From: CAXBNB01 sp040222275 | GTDB lineage: Bacteria > Bacteroidota > Bacteroidia > Cytophagales > Cyclobacteriaceae | Assembly (NCBI GenBank): GCA_040222275.1 | Contig: JAVKDJ010000045.1 | Location: 62,001 to 126,000, forward strand | Length of the DNA: 64,000 nucleotides | Direction of reading: 5' to 3' | Shown: positions 17,960 to 26,160 of the stretch, piece after piece | Position numbering within the stretch: the stretch's first letter is position 1 | Layout: each line of letters starts with the position of its first letter | Notes under the pieces: generated by a model | The model's input: the letters and a program-made list of their open reading frames with translations, nothing else | Told to the model about the DNA's origin: nothing | Databases searched by the model: none | Program-made: the position numbers and the translations under genes

Positions 17960-19240
17960 ATGGAACAACTGCTGACAGCTACTGCAGAACCTACTAAAGT
18001 AAACACCAAACTTTACACCATCCTATATGTGGATGACGAAGAAAGCAACCTTCGAATATTCAGGATGGCATTTAAGAGACATTACAATGTGCTGACTGCA
18101 TCAGGCGGCCATGAGGCCATTCAGATGTTGCGTGAAAACGACATCCAGTGCCTCATTACTGACCAAAAAATGCCTGAAATGACCGGTACAGAACTACTGG
18201 AAAAAGTTCTGCCAGAATTTCCCGATGTAATCAGGATGATACTCACAGGTTTTGCCGACATAGAAGCCATCGTGAAGGCGGTGAACAAATGTGGGATATA
18301 CAAGTACATCACCAAGCCCTGGGACAAAGGCGAAATGAAACTGACCATTGACAAGGCCCTGGAAACCTACGAACTGAAAAGTGACAAGGTAAAATTGATC
18401 CGGGAATTGGAAATGATCAACAACACCCTCGAGCAAAAGGTGGAAAAAAGGACCAGGGAACTCGAAGAGGTGAACAAAAACCTGATGGACAGCATACGAT
18501 ATGCCATGACCATCCAAAACGCCATGCTCATGGATCCCGAAGAAATCAAAGAAAACTTCAGCGATTTCTTCCTGTTGTTCAAGCCATTTGATATCGTGAG
18601 CGGGGATTTTTATTGGTTTGCCGAATGCTCCGACGGGGAAGATGACATACTCTACCTGGCGTCAATCGACTGTACCGGGCATGGAGTAGCAGGCGCCCTG
18701 ATGAGTATGATAGGAGAATCTATCCTCAACCAAATAGTGTATGAACATGAAATCTTCGAACCCAAGGATATCCTCAACAACCTCAACGAAGGTATTCAGG
18801 AAATCCTCCACCAATCTGAAGAAAACATGCACCATGGGATGGATGCCGGTATATTGGCCATCAACAAAAACAAAGGCGAGGTGTGTTTCGCAGGTGCCAA
18901 ACAAAACCTGATCTACTCTGATGAGAATGAACTCAAGGTAGTGAAGGGAGACCGCTTGTCTATTGGTGGGTTTGTCAACCAGCAACGCGACTATTCACAG
19001 ACTACCCTACCATTTGTGGAGGGAGAAACGAACTTCTACCTGTACTCCGATGGCTTTCAGGACCAGTTTGGTGGGCCGGATTTGAAAAAATTTGGTTCTA
19101 CGAGGATACTGGATGCCCTCAGGGATATACAAGGATTGACTATGGACCAACAAAACGAAAGGATGGAATCCGTCTTTGAAGAATGGAAAGGGGAAGAAAA
19201 ACAGACAGATGATGTTCTTTTTATGGGAATAAAAATATAA
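17960..19240 (+). CDS. Response regulator with PP2C/SpoIIE-type phosphatase output
   Basis: 426 aa. Receiver domain ~18-140: acidic pair DDEE, phospho-acceptor Asp in ITDQKMPEMTG, Thr in ILTGFAD, Lys in YITKPWDKG. A coiled-coil linker (~145-180) leads to a PP2C/SpoIIE domain with metal-binding motifs SGDFYWF, SIDCTGHGVAGALMSMIG and MDAGILAIN, ending with the D of QTDDVLF. By analogy with SiaA it may dephosphorylate the substrate of the SiaB-like kinase, switched by phosphorylation from the preceding histidine kinase. Confidence 0.92.
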   Translation: MEQLLTATAEPTKVNTKLYTILYVDDEESNLRIFRMAFKRHYNVLTASGGHEAIQMLRENDIQCLITDQKMPEMTGTELLEKVLPEFPDVIRMILTGFADIEAIVKAVNKCGIYKYITKPWDKGEMKLTIDKALETYELKSDKVKLIRELEMINNTLEQKVEKRTRELEEVNKNLMDSIRYAMTIQNAMLMDPEEIKENFSDFFLLFKPFDIVSGDFYWFAECSDGEDDILYLASIDCTGHGVAGALMSMIGESILNQIVYEHEIFEPKDILNNLNEGIQEILHQSEENMHHGMDAGILAINKNKGEVCFAGAKQNLIYSDENELKVVKGDRLSIGGFVNQQRDYSQTTLPFVEGETNFYLYSDGFQDQFGGPDLKKFGSTRILDALRDIQGLTMDQQNERMESVFEEWKGEEKQTDDVLFMGIKI

Positions 19241-19276
19241 ATTAAGCATTTTTGCAAAACATAATCTCAACCAGAT

Positions 19277-19519
19277 ATGAAAATCAAGCTCGTAGTATTA
19301 AAAAATTGGTGCACAAAAAACATAACTCCTCTGGCCTGGCAGAGAATAGTCCTGAAGGTTTTGCCTCAGTTGAGGGAAAAAGGATTTGACCTTGGCGAGT
19401 TGGAAAACCCTGGAGACGACAGGTATTTCACCGAAGAGGAATTTGGGCTGTTTGCCAGAACACTGGAAAGCATGTACGGCATCACTTTTCCAAAAGAGGT
19501 GTTGGAGAAAATCCAGTAA
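19277..19519 (+). CDS. Small conserved-looking protein of unknown function
   Basis: 80 aa, soluble, not recognised. Starts MKIKLVVLKNWCTKNITPLA; the C-terminal half (ENPGDDRYFTEEEFGLFART, YGITFPKEVLEKIQ) looks helical. It lies 36 nt after the receiver-PP2C gene on the same strand and ahead of a terminator, so it is probably the last gene of that operon. It is much shorter than SiaC (DUF1987) and does not resemble it by eye. Confidence 0.6.
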   Translation: MKIKLVVLKNWCTKNITPLAWQRIVLKVLPQLREKGFDLGELENPGDDRYFTEEEFGLFARTLESMYGITFPKEVLEKIQ

Positions 19520-19543
19520 ATTTCCGAAAAACGTTCAACTGAT

Positions 19544-19603
19544 TGGAAAAGAATTGCTTTTCCATCAAATTTGATATTAGAGCTTCTTGTCGAAGCTTTT
19601 TTA
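19544..19603 (+). terminator. Tandem hairpins ending the signalling operon
   Basis: First hairpin TGGAAAAG-AATTG-CTTTTCCA (19544-19564, 8 perfect pairs). Second AGCTTC-TTGTC-GAAGCT (19581-19597) followed by TTTTTTA. The second is a standard rho-independent terminator. Both follow the 80-aa gene. Confidence 0.85.
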
Positions 19604-19648
19604 TTTCAAATGTGCAATAAACTTTCCCCGGTCAAGTTGTCGTATTAC

Positions 19649-19834
19649 ATGAAGTTTAAGTACCCCATATATATTTTATCCCTGGTCTTTCTGACCATGG
19701 GCTATGGGTGTGCCGGAGGCAGAAAATACACCGTGGTAAAAGTAGTAAAACCAAAGAACCGGATATCCCCCTACAGCTCGATAAAAAATAAGAACAGTAA
19801 AAGAACAAAGACCGTCCGGTACAGGTCCCTCTAG
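19649..19834 (+). CDS. Small lipoprotein
   Basis: 61 aa. ATG 19649 gives MKFKYPIYILSLVFLTMGYG followed by Cys21, a clear lipobox. The mature part is short and basic (GGRKYTVVKVVKPKNR, RTKTVRYRSL). No family recognised. It stops 5 nt before the glycosyltransferase gene on the same strand, so the two may be cotranscribed. Confidence 0.6.
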   Translation: MKFKYPIYILSLVFLTMGYGCAGGRKYTVVKVVKPKNRISPYSSIKNKNSKRTKTVRYRSL

Positions 19835-19839
19835 CTGAT

Positions 19840-20847
19840 ATGAGGTTGTCTGATCCTCCACAGTTGTCGGTTTTGCTTCCTGTGTACAATGCAGAAAGCA
19901 CAATTTCCAGGGCGATTGAGAGCATCCTCCACCAATCATTTCCCCACTTCGAACTCATCATCGTACTCAATGGATGCACCGATGGATCAAAGTCTATCGT
20001 GGAAGGCATAGAAGATTCAAGAATACGCCTATTCTACCTCGACCAACCCGATCTGGTAAAGGCCCTGAATTTTGGGATTTCAAAATCTACTGCCAGGTAC
20101 ATTGCAAGGATGGATGCCGACGACTGGTCGCACCCATCAAGGTTTCAAACCCAGGCTGCTTTTCTCGATAGCCACCCCGATATTGGCCTGGTATCTGGAA
20201 AAGTGAACTATACCGGAGATAAGAAAGCCAACCTGGGATACAGCCTTTATGTGGATTGGGCCAATAGCGTTGACAGTCCGGAGAGCATTTACCTTTCCAG
20301 ATTTCAGGAATGTGCCCTCCCCCATCCTTCTGTCATGTTCAGAAAATCTGTGGGTGAACAGTACGGTTTCTATCGTCAGGGTGATTTCCCTGAGGATTTC
20401 GAACTCTGGAACAGATGGCTGCAGTCTGGGGTGAGGATGTCAAAGGTGCAAACTACCGTGGTAGATTGGTACGACAGACCCGGGCGCTTGTCCAGAAACC
20501 ATCAGATGTACCATACGGATAATTTCGCTGAAGTCAAAGCCCATTTTTTTGCCGAATGGTTTTTCAGTAAATTTTGTACCCCATACCCCAGGATATACGT
20601 TTGGGGTGCAGGCAGCTCGGTAAAGAAAAAAGCGCGCCACCTGCTCCGGCATGGTTTGACCATATCAAAATATATAGATGTCAAAAAAACCAATTCCCCT
20701 TCGGTGATCCACTACAAAGACCTCAGCTATAGCCAGGATATCTTTGTCCTCAACTATGTCAGTGACCGAAAAGGAAAGGTAGAAGTGAAAAAGCACCTCG
20801 AAAAAATTGGTTTTTCCGAGGGCAAAAGCTTTTACATGATGGAATAA
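19840..20847 (+). CDS. Family 2 glycosyltransferase
   Basis: 335 aa. GT-A fold: N-terminal LSVLLPVYNAESTISRAI, nucleotide-sugar region, D-x-D motif ARMDADDW, acceptor region ALPHPSVMFRK and FPEDFELWNRW. The C-terminal ~75 residues (RIYVWGAGSSVKKKARHLL) form a separate Rossmann-like segment seen in some GT2 proteins. Probably adds a sugar to a surface glycan; donor and acceptor unknown. It converges with the oxidoreductase 20863-22266, leaving 15 bp between stops. Confidence 0.9.
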   Translation: MRLSDPPQLSVLLPVYNAESTISRAIESILHQSFPHFELIIVLNGCTDGSKSIVEGIEDSRIRLFYLDQPDLVKALNFGISKSTARYIARMDADDWSHPSRFQTQAAFLDSHPDIGLVSGKVNYTGDKKANLGYSLYVDWANSVDSPESIYLSRFQECALPHPSVMFRKSVGEQYGFYRQGDFPEDFELWNRWLQSGVRMSKVQTTVVDWYDRPGRLSRNHQMYHTDNFAEVKAHFFAEWFFSKFCTPYPRIYVWGAGSSVKKKARHLLRHGLTISKYIDVKKTNSPSVIHYKDLSYSQDIFVLNYVSDRKGKVEVKKHLEKIGFSEGKSFYMME

Positions 20848-20862
20848 CCGGGTAACGCCAGA

Positions 20863-22266
20863 CTAGATAAGCCGTTTGGCCCTTGGCACCAAATCTGTCA
20901 GCTGCTCGATTTTCACGGGCTGACCAGACTCTATGCTTTTTCGAGCTGCAATTCCTATTAAGATAGACATGGCACCATCCCTTACCCCTGCTGCACGGTC
21001 GTAAGGGTCTTTTTCTCCGGGTGTCTTGAATATTTTTTCGTGCAGGCGTTTGTCCCCTCCACCATGTCCGGCCTTTTCGGTACTCACCATTACCTTTTCA
21101 AAGTCATTCCATAATTTGTGCACTATGATGGGTTCGTGCACCAATTCCTTTTCGTCCTGGCTCATTTCCAGCTTATGCAGCTGTTCCTGATCAAGGCTTT
21201 CGCTTTTGAGGTAAGGGATATCAAGCCAGGCTTCTATCCTGCCTTCTGTTCCGTTGAAGGACACACGGTATCCTTCAAATGGAGAATAGGTAGTAAGCGA
21301 GTAATTCACAACGGTTTCGTTGGCATATTTGATTTGTGCAGACATCTTGTCGTAAATATTGACCTCATGCCTGAACACGCAATTGTCCCTTATGTAGCCA
21401 TCATGTTTTTCATTGCTGGTGTAGAGGTCAACATCACGTTTGCTTTTGTTGATGTCCCAATAGTACTCACATTTATCCTTAAAATCGCATGACCTGCAAC
21501 TCTTGCCCCTGAATTGCCCGTTGGACCCGTAGTGTTCGAGAGCCCCATAAGCGAATACTTCCTTGGGATCGGAATCCAGCCACCAGTTGAGCAGATCGAA
21601 ATGGTGCGTAGCTTTGTGTACCCACAAGGTACCACCCGACTGCCTGAGCCCGTGCCACCTTCTAAAATAAGATGCCCCATGATGGGTATTGAGGTACCAG
21701 CTAAAATCCACTGAAGTCACCTTACCAATAGCGCCATTGCTTATCAGTTCTTTCACCTTCGTAGCATACGGACTCCACCTGTAATTGAACCCTACAATCA
21801 GTTTTTTGTCTGAAAGCCGCTCGGCATCCAGTATGTCCTGGCACTTATCCTCATCTATGGTCAACGGCTTTTCTGTCAATACATCACAACCCATCTTTAA
21901 CCCTTTGATGATAAATTCATGGTGGTTGGAGTCCTTTGTGGTAACTATGACCAGATCAGGCCGGGTTTCGTTCACCATTTTCTCAAAATCCCCAAAGGTG
22001 GGGCATTTGGCTCCTATGTATTTCTTTCCATAGGCCAGGCGGCCCGGATTGATATCGCAAAGTCCTACAAATTCGAGAATGTCAGAGTATTCGTCCACGA
22101 GCCGTTTGCCCCAAAAACTGGTGCCCCTTACCCCAGTCCCTACAAGGGCTACTTTGAGTTTTTCACTTCCCAACCCAAAACCATAGGATGGCATGGGCAC
22201 CATGCTCCCGGCTGCCAGCAAACTAACTGAATGCATAAAATCCCTTCTGGTAAAATCTTTTTTCAT
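20863..22266 (-). CDS. Tat-exported Gfo/Idh/MocA-family oxidoreductase
   Basis: 467 aa. The twin-arginine signal FTRRDFMHSVSLLAAGSM indicates export in folded form with cofactor. NAD(P)-binding Rossmann domain (KVALVGTGVRGTSF) and the EKP motif (DVLTEKPLTIDED) are typical of the family. A cysteine cluster (KSCRSCDFKDKC, then RDNCVF) in the C-terminal domain is seen in a subset of secreted members and may bind metal. The substrate, usually a sugar or sugar derivative, is unknown. It is divergent from the beta-helix gene. Confidence 0.88.
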   Translation of the reverse strand: MKKDFTRRDFMHSVSLLAAGSMVPMPSYGFGLGSEKLKVALVGTGVRGTSFWGKRLVDEYSDILEFVGLCDINPGRLAYGKKYIGAKCPTFGDFEKMVNETRPDLVIVTTKDSNHHEFIIKGLKMGCDVLTEKPLTIDEDKCQDILDAERLSDKKLIVGFNYRWSPYATKVKELISNGAIGKVTSVDFSWYLNTHHGASYFRRWHGLRQSGGTLWVHKATHHFDLLNWWLDSDPKEVFAYGALEHYGSNGQFRGKSCRSCDFKDKCEYYWDINKSKRDVDLYTSNEKHDGYIRDNCVFRHEVNIYDKMSAQIKYANETVVNYSLTTYSPFEGYRVSFNGTEGRIEAWLDIPYLKSESLDQEQLHKLEMSQDEKELVHEPIIVHKLWNDFEKVMVSTEKAGHGGGDKRLHEKIFKTPGEKDPYDRAAGVRDGAMSILIGIAARKSIESGQPVKIEQLTDLVPRAKRLI

Positions 22267-22556
22267 GATTGATGTTTTTTAAAAGTTCGACAAAATAATG
22301 TAAGCCCATCATCAACGGCCAGGTGCAATATAGCCCAATATTCACATACGGTAAGGTACAAATCCCGTTGATTAAGGTACATTTCTAACAGAAATTATAA
22401 CCTAAAGCTTGGTAAGTTTTTACCTGAAGGCAACCTGCCAAACGATCAACCCAACAAACTCTAAACGAACTATAAATTTATTAAAATCATTCGTTTTAAT
22501 GTGGTTTTACTTTTTATCTTCAAGCTGAACATACCGTAATCAAACTTTTGACCGTC

Positions 22557-23837
22557 ATGAAACCTGGAAACCCCCTACAAGTTATCCCCCATCTTGTTGT
22601 AGCAATATTGGCCATGTGCCTGATTGGCTGTGATTCTATACCAAGCTACAATCCTGAAAGAAATTTCAAGAGCATCGAAAAATCCCTGATGTCCAGGTTT
22701 TTACTTGCAGAAGACAGTAGTGTCATAGAGCTGGACGAGGGCCACTTCATTTTTAAAAACAGCCTGGTACTGGACGGCAGGAAGCACATCACCATCAGGG
22801 GAAAGGGAATGGACAAAACCATCCTTTCATTCAAGCTGCAGGAAGGGGGCGCTGAGGGTATTCGTATTGCCAATTGTGAAAACATTGTACTGGAAGACTT
22901 TTCGATAGAAGATGCTGCCGGGGACAATATCAAGGTAACCGATACCGATGGCATTACCATGAGAAGGGTGAAATCGGCATGGACAGGGGAAGTAAATGAA
23001 AACAACGGGGCATACGCACTGTATCCGGTAATCTGCACGAATGTTTTGGTAGAGGAATGCGAGGTGTTGGGTGCCAGCGATGCGGGAATATATGTAGGGC
23101 AATCGGAAGATGTGATCATCAGAAACAACCTGGTGTATTGGAATGTGGCCGGTATAGAAAGTGAGAACTCAGAAAATGTAGAAATCTACAACAATAAGTC
23201 GTACAACAATACTGGCGGGATATTGGTGTTCGACCTTCCCGGGCTTACCAGGTATGGCCGCAACATAAAAGTATATGACAATGAGGTTTATGAAAACAAT
23301 CTTTTCAATTTTGCCCCAAAAGGCAATATAGTAGCCGGTGTACCATCCGGAACAGGCATTATCGTATTGGCTACCCGTGAAGTCGAAGTGTTCAACAACA
23401 ACCTGCGCAACAATAAAAATGTGAGCGTTGCTGTAGTAAGTTATGGTTTGATGAGCGCTATGAACGATTCCAAACCTGAGGATAAAAACAAGAAATCAAG
23501 CGCCCAAAGGGTGGACAACCGCTCTGCCAAAGACCCTAATTACGATCCTTTTCCAGGCCAGGTGTTTGTACACGACAATACCTATTCCAACTCATATTGG
23601 CTCCCCAACCTCGACAATGATTTTGGTAAGCTATTTATGCTGAAATTCGGTTTCAGCAGGCCACACATTGTGTGGGACGGTATCTTGTCGCAGGAGTACT
23701 ATTTGGCCAATGGCGAAGTGAATCCCGACTATCGAATATGCGTAAAAGAAAACAACATCAAAACTGCTGTTTTGGATGCGGCCAATGATTTTAAAGGCCT
23801 GGAGTCCAATCCTGAAAACTTAAATTGCAGCATCTGA
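22557..23837 (+). CDS. Parallel beta-helix repeat lipoprotein (partner of SO2930-type cytochrome)
   Basis: 426 aa from ATG 22557; a TTG at 22548 is possible but not needed. Lipoprotein signal ends VVAILAMCLIGC. The body is a right-handed beta-helix of ~22-residue turns with Asn ladders (ITIRGKGMDKTILSF, IRIANCENIVLEDFSIED, NVEIYNNKSYNNTGGILVF). It matches the family of parallel beta-helix proteins found beside SO2930-type diheme cytochromes, and such a cytochrome follows directly. The substrate is unknown; lyase or hydrolase activity cannot be claimed. Confidence 0.85.
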   Translation: MKPGNPLQVIPHLVVAILAMCLIGCDSIPSYNPERNFKSIEKSLMSRFLLAEDSSVIELDEGHFIFKNSLVLDGRKHITIRGKGMDKTILSFKLQEGGAEGIRIANCENIVLEDFSIEDAAGDNIKVTDTDGITMRRVKSAWTGEVNENNGAYALYPVICTNVLVEECEVLGASDAGIYVGQSEDVIIRNNLVYWNVAGIESENSENVEIYNNKSYNNTGGILVFDLPGLTRYGRNIKVYDNEVYENNLFNFAPKGNIVAGVPSGTGIIVLATREVEVFNNNLRNNKNVSVAVVSYGLMSAMNDSKPEDKNKKSSAQRVDNRSAKDPNYDPFPGQVFVHDNTYSNSYWLPNLDNDFGKLFMLKFGFSRPHIVWDGILSQEYYLANGEVNPDYRICVKENNIKTAVLDAANDFKGLESNPENLNCSI

Positions 23838-23839
23838 TC

Positions 23840-24919
23840 ATGAAGAAAATCTCACTATATGCCTTTTGCTGCCTTGGTGCCATCTGTTTCGTCTCATGCC
23901 AACAGCCCAACAAAAAGCAGGAAATTGTATATGAAGAAGAAGTCTTCAACGAGGAAATATCGTATGCAGGACTGGGGCACCTCAAGCTTTCAGAGTATGG
24001 TTTTTTTGTTGGAAAAATGTCTGCCCTATCCCCTTCTGAAAATGTATTCCCCTATGAGCTGAATTCACCTTTGTTTTCGGATTATGCCCACAAAAAGCGC
24101 TTCATCTACATTCCTGATGGAAGTAAAATCAGTTATCATTCAACAGACATTTTCAACTTCCCGGTGGGCACGGTATTGATCAAAAACTTCTACTATGATG
24201 GTGATCAGTTGGTCGATAATGCTGGAAAAATAATGGAGACACGGCTTTTGATCAGGAAACCCGACAAATGGGTAGCCCTACCCTATATATGGAACGCAGA
24301 GCAAACCGAAGCAACCCTGGAAATAACAGGAGGAGAAGTGAAGGTAGCCCTACTAGGCAAGGAGCCTATAAATTTCCAGATTCCCAATATCGCCCAGTGC
24401 AAGGGATGCCATGAGAAAAATGGCAAAATAGAACCCATTGGGCCATCTGCAAGGCAACTCAATCGAACCAACATCTACGAAGGCCGGGAATTCAACCAGC
24501 TGGCAAGAATGAAAGACCTTGGATTTCTGGACAGCCTCCCTGACTTGTCCGACATCCCAAAACTAGCCGTTTGGGATGATCCAACTACAGGGTCAATGAA
24601 CGACCGGGCCAGGGCTTACATGGAAATAAACTGCGCCCATTGCCATCGAAAAGAAGGCCCTGCGAAAAACTCCGGACTTTATCTCACTGCCTCCAACACG
24701 AACCCACACGAATTGGGCATCATGAAAGCCCCGGTAGCCGCAGGCCATGGCTCAGGAAACCTGGCCTATGACATAGTTCCAGGAAAGCCGGATGAATCCA
24801 TAACCCTGCACCGAATGAACTCTACAGAAGCATCAGTCATGATGCCAGAACTTGGCAGAAAGCTCATACACACTGAAGGTGTAGCCTTGATTCGGGAGTG
24901 GATACTGAATTTGGAATAG
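23840..24919 (+). CDS. SO2930-family diheme c-type cytochrome lipoprotein
   Basis: 359 aa from ATG 23840, which falls 2 nt after the upstream stop. Lipobox LGAICFVSC. Two haem c motifs: CKGCH (IAQCKGCHEKNG) and CAHCH (EINCAHCHRKEG). The N-terminal half carries the family pattern LSEYGFFVGKMSALSP and ELNSPLFSDYAHKKRF. Family members occur in pairs with beta-helix proteins; the electron-transfer role is presumed and partners are unknown. It converges with the DoxX-like gene 8 bp downstream. Confidence 0.88.
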   Translation: MKKISLYAFCCLGAICFVSCQQPNKKQEIVYEEEVFNEEISYAGLGHLKLSEYGFFVGKMSALSPSENVFPYELNSPLFSDYAHKKRFIYIPDGSKISYHSTDIFNFPVGTVLIKNFYYDGDQLVDNAGKIMETRLLIRKPDKWVALPYIWNAEQTEATLEITGGEVKVALLGKEPINFQIPNIAQCKGCHEKNGKIEPIGPSARQLNRTNIYEGREFNQLARMKDLGFLDSLPDLSDIPKLAVWDDPTTGSMNDRARAYMEINCAHCHRKEGPAKNSGLYLTASNTNPHELGIMKAPVAAGHGSGNLAYDIVPGKPDESITLHRMNSTEASVMMPELGRKLIHTEGVALIREWILNLE

Positions 24920-24926
24920 TCTAAGC

Positions 24927-25280
24927 CTAAAACGTGTACCACCACGCCCAAAGAATAAATACAGCCTGGAAAGGAAGCCTTAACCAAAGAACCCAGATGG
25001 GGATACCCTTGCCAGGCTTAGCTGACGTAAGATGATAAATATTGGCAGGGAATACCGCTATGAGCAACAAGATGATACCCCAGGCAGCCATTGTGGAATA
25101 TGGCGGGCAAAACAACAGCAATCCCAAAAAGACTTCTGCTGCACCACTGATGTAATTCATGGCTTTGTGCCAGGGAATATATGGTGGAATAATGCGGAGG
25201 TAAAATTTTGGCTTTAGGAAATGATTGATCCCAGCCAAAATGTATAACACACCCATTACGTACATACTTGCTTCTTTCAT
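24927..25280 (-). CDS. DoxX-like small membrane protein
   Basis: 117 aa with four predicted membrane helices (MYVMGVLYILAGINHFL; YISGAAEVFLGLLLF; AAWGIILLLIAVFPANIYHL; LRLPFQAVFILWAWWY). The pattern G-x-x-H-F then G-x-x-E-x-x-L-G-L matches the DoxX/MauE-like superfamily. Function of family members is poorly known. It is monocistronic as far as visible. Confidence 0.8.
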   Translation of the reverse strand: MKEASMYVMGVLYILAGINHFLKPKFYLRIIPPYIPWHKAMNYISGAAEVFLGLLLFCPPYSTMAAWGIILLLIAVFPANIYHLTSAKPGKGIPIWVLWLRLPFQAVFILWAWWYTF

Positions 25281-25644
25281 TTGAGTTGGTTTAGACTCCT
25301 TCTTTCATATTTCGTGGAAGGGTTGAAAATATCAAAATACATGTTTCGCAAACGAAGATACTTTAAAGAAAGGAGACGAACGGGATTGTACAAATATGAA
25401 ACATAACAGGCCTGCAACAAAAAAGCGCCTGAAAAGGTTATTCCAGACGTTTAAGCCTACTTTGTTACGTTTACATTTAACGCCAATGTTTGCCGTGTCT
25501 GCCGACAGGCTGATGTCCTCACAAACATTTTTCAATGCCATTCCTGTTTGTGAAGACCTGCCTCGCCGCAGGCGGGCACAAAACGGGGGCGAAAGTATCA
25601 AACAGGTAATTTGGCCATTTGCCATATCACTTGTTGCACGCCAC
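25281..25644. other. Gene-poor region with palindromes
   Basis: 364 bp. It holds the minus-strand terminator 25412-25453 and a GC-rich inverted repeat at 25557-25577 (CCTGCCT-CGCCGC-AGGCGGG) plus CTGCCGACAG near 25500, all between the small membrane gene and the DoxX-like gene. A 97-codon frame crosses it on the minus strand but shows no family features and runs through the terminator. It may carry a structured RNA or a degraded repeat. Confidence 0.4.
25412..25453 (-). terminator. Minus-strand terminator, copy 1 of a repeated sequence
   Basis: Read on the minus strand: ACGTCTG, loop GAATAACCTTTT, CAGGCGCT followed by a T-run. The core GTCTGGAATAACCTTTTCAGG is identical to that of the copy at 26098-26140, and both end in TTTTTTGTTGC. 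It sits ~190 nt downstream of the small membrane gene 25645-25914. Confidence 0.7.
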
Positions 25645-25914
25645 TTAAGCCGCTATTATCCAAACTGCTATGGCAACTACTGAGAAAATGAGAGTTGTTA
25701 GGATCGCCGTTCGGATGTTCTCCTTCCGCTTGTTCTTCAGGAATTCAGTTCGAAATTGTTCGAGTTGTTCAGGTGTTACTTCCTTAAACTTGAGTTCCTT
25801 AATTCTAAATTTGTTCCTGAATGTCCTTTCGAAATTGCCCTTATTCTTGAGTTTATCTCGATTTTGTCTTGCGTTGTTCTGCGCATCTCTTAAGAATCCA
25901 ATTCCTGCTCCCAT
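25645..25914 (-). CDS. Small single-pass membrane protein of unknown function
   Basis: 89 aa. The N-terminal ~60 residues are highly charged (LRDAQNNARQNRDKLKNKG, NKFRIKELKFKEVTPEQLEQ) and the C-terminus is one membrane helix (TAILTTLIFSVVAIAVWIIA), giving a tail-anchored layout. No family recognised. Codon pattern and a clean ATG support it as real. It stands alone between two copies of a repeated terminator. Confidence 0.6.
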   Translation of the reverse strand: MGAGIGFLRDAQNNARQNRDKLKNKGNFERTFRNKFRIKELKFKEVTPEQLEQFRTEFLKNKRKENIRTAILTTLIFSVVAIAVWIIAA

Positions 25915-26097
25915 ATGGTTATATCACGTTCATAAGCCAAAGAAGTTACTTTCAACCTTAGTTGATTACACAATTAAACCAATTTTTAGAATTGTTGGGA
26001 TTATTCCAGGTACAAAGTTCAAAGAGATATCCGGAAAATGACCCTAAATCATCTGTAAGTTCATGTAGGCTCCAATCTATCATGTGGCACTTTGGAC

Positions 26098-26140
26098 TTG
26101 CAACAAAAAAAGCACCTGAAAAGGTTATTCCAGACGCTTA
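26098..26140 (-). terminator. Minus-strand terminator after rhaT-like gene, copy 2
   Basis: Read on the minus strand: AGCGTCTG, loop GAATAACCTTTT, CAGGTGCT, eight pairs including two G-U wobbles, then TTTTTTT. It begins 20 nt after the stop of the RhaT-like gene, ending the catabolic operon. Confidence 0.8.
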
Positions 26141-26160
26141 ATGCAATATTTTTTGATTTC

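Noticed and set aside
19277..19519. 80-aa protein as SiaC (DUF1987)
   Set aside because: Shorter than SiaC (about 125 aa) and no visible resemblance.
22548..22556. TTG start for the beta-helix lipoprotein
   Set aside because: ATG 22557 gives the same lipoprotein signal and is the normal codon.
25332..25625. 97-codon minus-strand frame downstream of the small membrane gene
   Set aside because: It runs through the terminator at 25412-25453 and the GC-rich palindrome, with no family features.
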